From: a virus
IMG/VR virus record: IMGVR_UViG_3300025853_009406
Location: 1-64,000 of that record
Length of the DNA stretch: 64,000 nucleotides
Direction: 5' to 3' (one strand)
Within the stretch, counting starts at the first letter, position 1, and every line of letters begins with the position of its first letter. The notes below the pieces were generated by a model. The model worked only from the letters and a program-made list of their open reading frames with translations. It ran no database searches and was not told the DNA's origin. Of this stretch, positions 61,643 through 64,000 are shown piece after piece. Position numbers and translations under genes: made by a program.

Positions 61643-61903
61643 TTAGCGGACTTCAAAGTCCAACTTACGAACATTGCGTTGTCTTCTTGCCTCTTGCCAG
61701 GCAATATCTTCAGGACTTAAAACATTATTTGATTGCTTTGACTTGTAAGTGTTTAACATAACTACCTGAGATAAGTCAACTGCAGAAATATTTTCATAAT
61801 CTCTAATGGTTGCCATATTTGGACAACCACAAGTAACAGTTTTTCCGACAACCCCTAAAAGTTCTTTAGAACATGACTTGCATCTTATTTTTACAGGATC
61901 CAT
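61643..61903 (-). CDS. Small zinc-ribbon-like protein
   Basis: 86 residues from the ATG at 61903. An open frame continues upstream to 62032 but there it is the antisense-like translation of tRNA-Ala, so the inner ATG is used. IRCKSCSKELLGVVGKTVTC with GCPNM supplies C-x2-C ... C-x-C, a zinc-ribbon pattern. The rest is helical and ends basic (EARRQRNVRKLDFEVR). Likely a small regulator or nucleic-acid-binding protein. Confidence 0.6.
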   Translation of the reverse strand: MDPVKIRCKSCSKELLGVVGKTVTCGCPNMATIRDYENISAVDLSQVVMLNTYKSKQSNNVLSPEDIAWQEARRQRNVRKLDFEVR

Positions 61904-61932
61904 AATATAACATGCTTTCTTATTATTTATAA

Positions 61933-62005
61933 TGGAGAATAGCGGACTCGAACCGCTGACAGCCTGCTTGCAAAGCAGATACTCTACCAACTGAGCTAAT
62001 TCCCC
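61933..62005 (-). tRNA. tRNA-Ala (UGC)
   Basis: 73 bases. Acceptor GGGGAAT/ATTCTCC, D-arm GCTCAGTTGGTAGAGT, anticodon arm TCTGC-TTTGCAA-GCAGG, T-arm AGCGG-TTCGAGT-CCGCT. All arms pair; one G.U in the acceptor. Confidence 0.9.
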
Positions 62006-62008
62006 TTG

Positions 62009-62062
62009 CCCGTTAGGTTGGACTCGAACCAACTACTGAATGTAAGGAACCAAAAGGTTCAG
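62009..62062 (-). pseudogene. tRNA 3'-half fragment
   Basis: A complete T-arm (GTTGG-TTCGAGT-CCAAC, 62017-62033) and a 3' acceptor strand CTAACGG are present, but no matching 5' strand, D-arm or anticodon arm. Upstream is only a GAACC-TTTT-GGTTC hairpin and then the end of tRNA-Gly. It fills the gap between the two intact tRNAs. Confidence 0.5.
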
Positions 62063-62133
62063 AGCGAAATACGGGATTCGAACCCGTGACACCAACTTGG
62101 AAGGATGGGATGTTACCACTACACCAATTTCGC
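62063..62133 (-). tRNA. tRNA-Gly (UCC)
   Basis: 71 bases. Acceptor GCGAAAT/ATTTCGC, anticodon loop CTTCCAA, T-arm ACGGG-TTCGAAT-CCCGT. The anticodon stem has one U.U mismatch. Confidence 0.88.
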
Positions 62134-62200
62134 ATTTGATGGAGTAAGTGTGATATATCTCATAAGGATATAACAGTGACTTACCCTCTATCACTTTTAT

Positions 62201-62229
62201 ATATTACACCAGTTCTTGGATATTGTCAA
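62201..62229 (-). promoter_or_regulatory. Sigma70-like promoter for tRNA-Gly/Ala
   Basis: TTGACA (62224-62229), 17-base spacer, TAATAT (62201-62206, 4 of 6), 68 bases before tRNA-Gly and overlapping the HNH stop. Confidence 0.5.
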
Positions 62230-62696
62230 GTCCAAAGGTTATGGTCATATTCCCAGTGGCAATTTGGACATAATGGCATTATGTTTTCCTTTGAGTTTAT
62301 AACACTAATCATAACTTCTTCACTAAAAGAAGATATTGGTTTTATGTGAGCAATTTCTATATGTTTATTATATCCACATTTAACACATTCGGTAAATCCA
62401 AGTTTTTTTCCAAATGCTCTTGCTCGTGTTCTTACCAAAGCAAATGCTGAGGACTTGTGATGTTTTTCATATATTGCTTCTTTAAGGGTCATATCTTTTA
62501 CTTCTCTATCTTTTAACCATATCAAATAGTGTTCTTTACAACGAGCACGATTTGCTGTTATTGCTTTTCCACAATCAATACATTTATGCTCTGGTTTTCT
62601 TTTAGGAACTTTTTTATTATTATAAGAAGCAGCACAACTTCTTCCACAAAATTTTGGATTTTTTGTTTCTACTTTACAAAACAAGCACTTATTCAT
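62226..62696 (-). CDS. HNH endonuclease
   Basis: 156 residues. Two N-terminal Cys pairs (CLFCKVETK, CGRSCAASY; CIDCGK) look like small zinc fingers. The C-terminal half is an HNH nuclease: CVKCGYNKHIEIAHIKPIS, then N in SKENIMPLCPNCH and the final H in WEYDHN. Free-standing HNH genes are homing elements that cut a target and spread themselves or a nearby intron. It lies 50 bases beyond the intron-split tRNA-Arg, with its own late box. Confidence 0.85.
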   Translation of the reverse strand: MNKCLFCKVETKNPKFCGRSCAASYNNKKVPKRKPEHKCIDCGKAITANRARCKEHYLIWLKDREVKDMTLKEAIYEKHHKSSAFALVRTRARAFGKKLGFTECVKCGYNKHIEIAHIKPISSFSEEVMISVINSKENIMPLCPNCHWEYDHNLWT

Positions 62697-62700
62697 AATG

Positions 62701-62739
62701 GAACCTTAAAGTTATTTTTATTTATAAACCTTAAGGTTC
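62701..62739. promoter_or_regulatory. Inverted repeat enclosing a late promoter
   Basis: GAACCTTAA (62701-62709) and TTAAGGTTC (62731-62739) form a 9-bp inverted repeat with a 21-base loop containing TATAAATA on the minus strand (62719-62726), 23 bases before the HNH gene. Confidence 0.5.
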
Positions 62740-62745
62740 AAAAAA

Positions 62746-63028
62746 CGTCTCAGGAGGGACTCGAACCCCCGACCAACTGCTTAGCTTACCACTACGGATT
62801 TCCCCGCCATTTCTGTTTGTGGTCTGGACTTTCTCTTTACCATATCCTAAAAGGACTTAGGCACTTCCCGTCAAGTCTCTACACCTTCATCTTACGATGC
62901 TTGGCTCGGGATTATCATAGTCTTAAGACTTTAGAGTTCCCCGAATTTGAGAAGTTACATTTATAAAGTTTCCCTTATAAAGCTCCTTTGTTAAAGGCAG
63001 ATGCTCTTTCCAACTGAGCTACTGAGAC
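62746..63028 (-). tRNA. tRNA-Arg (UCU) interrupted by a group I intron
   Basis: Exon 1 is 62994-63028 (35 nt: acceptor GTCTCAG, D-arm, 5' anticodon stem and CTT), exon 2 is 62746-62784 (39 nt: CTAA, GCAG, T-arm GGGGG-TTCGAGT-CCCTC, acceptor CTGAGAC). Joined, they give a 74-nt tRNA with loop CTTCTAA, anticodon UCU. Acceptor pairs 7 of 7. AGA is a common codon in AT-rich phage genes. Confidence 0.88.
62785..62993 (-). ncRNA. Group I intron in tRNA-Arg anticodon loop
   Basis: 209 nt between U34 and C35. It follows exon U and ends in G, as group I introns do. CUU at the exon end can pair with GAG of the guide (U.G at the splice site). Conserved blocks: CGGGGAAC (P), AATCCCGAGCCAAGC (Q), GTAGAGACTTGACGGG (R), AAGAGAAAGTCC (S); R GACTT pairs with S AAGTC to make P7. 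They match, from memory, the cyanobacterial tRNA-Leu(UAA) intron, where P7 is GACUC/GAGUC, a compensating change. No ORF inside. Confidence 0.88.
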
Positions 63029-63111
63029 AAGAGACCTCCCTGTTTGTGCATCGTTGAGAGGCATGGGAGGGGTGAGACTTATACGAAGTGTGGACCTTCG
63101 CTGCTCATAAG
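63029..63111 (-). ncRNA. Structured 5' leader of the tRNA-Arg transcript
   Basis: Two hairpins: 63078-63111 (CTTAT.CGAAG with CTTCG...ATAAG) and 63035-63070 (CCTCCC with GGGAGG, 24-base loop). They lie between the promoter and tRNA-Arg. No gene. The remaining bases to 63210 hold the promoter and nothing else seen. Confidence 0.4.
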
Positions 63112-63114
63112 ACA

Positions 63115-63143
63115 ATCATACCAGTTAAAGATTTGATTGTCAA
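63115..63143 (-). promoter_or_regulatory. Sigma70 promoter of tRNA-Arg
   Basis: TTGACA (63138-63143), 17-base spacer, TATGAT (63115-63120, 5 of 6). Confidence 0.65.
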
Positions 63144-63210
63144 GTGTTTTGAGGTCTTACTGGATTTATGAAGTGGCCAGTTTCTACACTAGTTAAAACC
63201 TCATTTTTAT

Positions 63211-63636
63211 TTATTCATCGCCCAAAACAAGATATGTCATTTCTTCTTGATCTGGAGGAATATTGATCCATTCATCAAACTCTTCTGCAATCGCTACTGC
63301 GTCAAACTGAGATTCAATATCACCTTCTGCAAGGTCATGGATTCTATTGATTGACCATTCACGAATAAGTTTTACTGGTTCAATCGTCTTTTCCATAATA
63401 ATCTTTTCTGAAGTATCTGCTGAGGATGTTACTATTGTAGTATGCTGGTTCTCCTGTGTCAAGGGATTCGGTGAGGACGTTGTTCTGGAAGAGTTGTTTT
63501 GTTTCTTCAAAGTTTGTTTTGCCTTTTGTTTTGTGGAGGGAGAGGATAGTCCGTCTGAATATCCCCTTGCCATATTTTTCCACATCTTCTTTAAGTTCTG
63601 GGCAAGATCCATAATAGTTTTTATAGGTGTTATCAT
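63211..63636 (-). CDS. Hypothetical protein, 141 residues
   Basis: Start uncertain: ATGs at 63636 and 63612 are in frame; the former leaves almost no leader after the late box at 63644-63651. N-terminal third helical and basic (AQNLKKMWKNMARGYSDGL), then a Ser/Thr/Gln/Asn-rich linker (about 45-85), then an acidic folded end (VKLIREWSINRIHDLAEGD, WINIPPDQEEMTYLVLGDE). Divergent from the plus-strand gene at the window edge. Not recognised. Confidence 0.5.
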   Translation of the reverse strand: MITPIKTIMDLAQNLKKMWKNMARGYSDGLSSPSTKQKAKQTLKKQNNSSRTTSSPNPLTQENQHTTIVTSSADTSEKIIMEKTIEPVKLIREWSINRIHDLAEGDIESQFDAVAIAEEFDEWINIPPDQEEMTYLVLGDE

Positions 63637-63643
63637 CTTAAGA

Positions 63644-63651
63644 TATTTATG
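63644..63651 (-). promoter_or_regulatory. Late promoter CATAAATA (minus)
   Basis: Upstream of the 141-residue gene, in a 70-base divergent AT-rich region. Confidence 0.45.
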
Positions 63652-63675
63652 GAATAAAGTCAAGAATATTTTCAG

Positions 63676-63683
63676 TATAAATA
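63676..63683 (+). promoter_or_regulatory. Late promoter TATAAATA (plus)
   Basis: Full late consensus on the plus strand, 23 bases before the ATG at 63707. Confidence 0.55.
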
Positions 63684-63706
63684 TTTTTATGGTAGAAAAT
63701 ATTTTT

Positions 63707-64000
63707 ATGACTTGGAAGTATAACAGTGAAGATTTTATAGAGTCCCCAAAGGGGATAGAAGGATTTGTTTATCTAATAACAAACTTAACCAATGATAGAA
63801 AATATATTGGAAAGAAATCTTTTTGGACAAGAAGAAAAGATAAAAAAACTGGTAGAAGAAAAACAAAAGAAAGTGATTGGAAAAATTATTTTGGTTCCTG
63901 CGATGAACTAAATGAAGATGTAAAACTTCTTGGTAAAGATATTTTTTTGAGGGAAATTCTTTATTTGTGCCCTCACAAAAAATCAATGTCTTACTATGAA
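63707..64000 (+). CDS. GIY-YIG-like nuclease, partial
   Basis: The only plus-strand gene, cut by the window end after 98 codons. ATG at 63707 (an in-frame ATG at 63689 is also possible). GFVYLITNLTNDRKYIGKKS has the spacing of the GIY-YIG motif (G-(F/I)-VY ... YIG), followed by a basic stretch (TRRKDKKTGRRKTKES) and WKNYFGSCDEL. GIY-YIG enzymes include homing endonucleases of T4-like phages. The catalytic Arg and Glu further on are partly out of view. Confidence 0.6.
   Translation, partial: MTWKYNSEDFIESPKGIEGFVYLITNLTNDRKYIGKKSFWTRRKDKKTGRRKTKESDWKNYFGSCDELNEDVKLLGKDIFLREILYLCPHKKSMSYYE

Noticed and set aside
61625-61665. tRNA T-arm-like GATTCGAA near the stop of the zinc-ribbon gene
   Set aside because: The stems do not pair on either side.
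61904-62032. N-terminal extension of the zinc-ribbon gene
   Set aside because: It runs through tRNA-Ala and the tRNA fragment; the inner ATG at 61903 gives a normal protein.
63380-63583. 67-residue frame with basic N-terminus
   Set aside because: It is nested in another frame of the 141-residue gene; no way to prefer it, but the longer frame has the late promoter and an acidic folded end.
1-64000. Integrase, attachment site, IS element or plasmid origin
   Set aside because: No transposase, recombinase or flanking target duplications seen; only homing-type nucleases are present.

Overview
This window looks like part of the genome of a large T4-like cyanophage (a myovirus of marine Synechococcus or Prochlorococcus) or a metagenomic contig of one. 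The evidence is a dense, almost entirely minus-strand layout with ATGA/TAATG gene overlaps. It carries host-derived photosynthesis genes: two high-light-inducible proteins, a plant-type ferredoxin, bilin reductase PcyA, heme oxygenase and a CpeT-like protein. It also has phage tRNAs, T4-type late promoters (NATAAATA) and very long tail-fibre genes. No identity was confirmed by database search.

Layout. 1-4672: a truncated fibre-like gene, a coiled-coil protein, small membrane proteins and a candidate lysis set (two-helix membrane protein, exported HEXXH protein, exported tail-lysozyme-type enzyme). 4673-6348: a compact redox and light-stress operon (hli, small membrane protein, ferredoxin, thioredoxin-like, hli) between a consensus sigma70 promoter and a U-tract terminator. 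6359-8423: a porin-like beta-barrel, PcyA and a nuclease-fold protein. 8432-16539: a glycan operon of glycosyltransferases, FkbM methyltransferases and a beta-propeller glycosidase-like protein, read from a perfect sigma70 promoter at 16616-16644.

16689-47125: late virion genes. They include a 4,415-residue collagen-like fibre with 15 interrupting modules and an S74 chaperone end, a 3,349-residue repeat protein, and two copies of a two-gene fibre cassette. 47182-59307: cpeT and ho1, then a second and larger glycan cluster. That cluster holds GDP-sugar synthesis (gmd, a fucose-synthase-type enzyme, a ColD-like 3-dehydratase and an isomerase-type cupin), transferases of families 4, 6, 10, 11 and 25, a sulfotransferase, and a stranded 3' fragment of a second gmd.

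59510-64000: small early genes, an orphan Phd-like antitoxin, tRNA-Met, tRNA-Ala and tRNA-Gly, a tRNA fragment, an HNH endonuclease, a tRNA-Arg(UCU) split by a 209-nt group I intron, and at the right edge a plus-strand GIY-YIG-like gene.

How it works together (inference). HO1 and PcyA would convert heme to phycocyanobilin using phage ferredoxin, with CpeT handling the pigment. Hli and the redox proteins would protect photosynthesis. The two sugar clusters would build or modify a glycan on the host surface or virion. Strong host-type promoters (TTGACA-N17/18-TATAAT) drive the early blocks, and NATAAATA elements drive the virion genes. The best leads are the tRNA-Arg intron, the two giant fibre genes and duplicated cassette, the GT6 and ColD-like enzymes, and the exported HEXXH protein.
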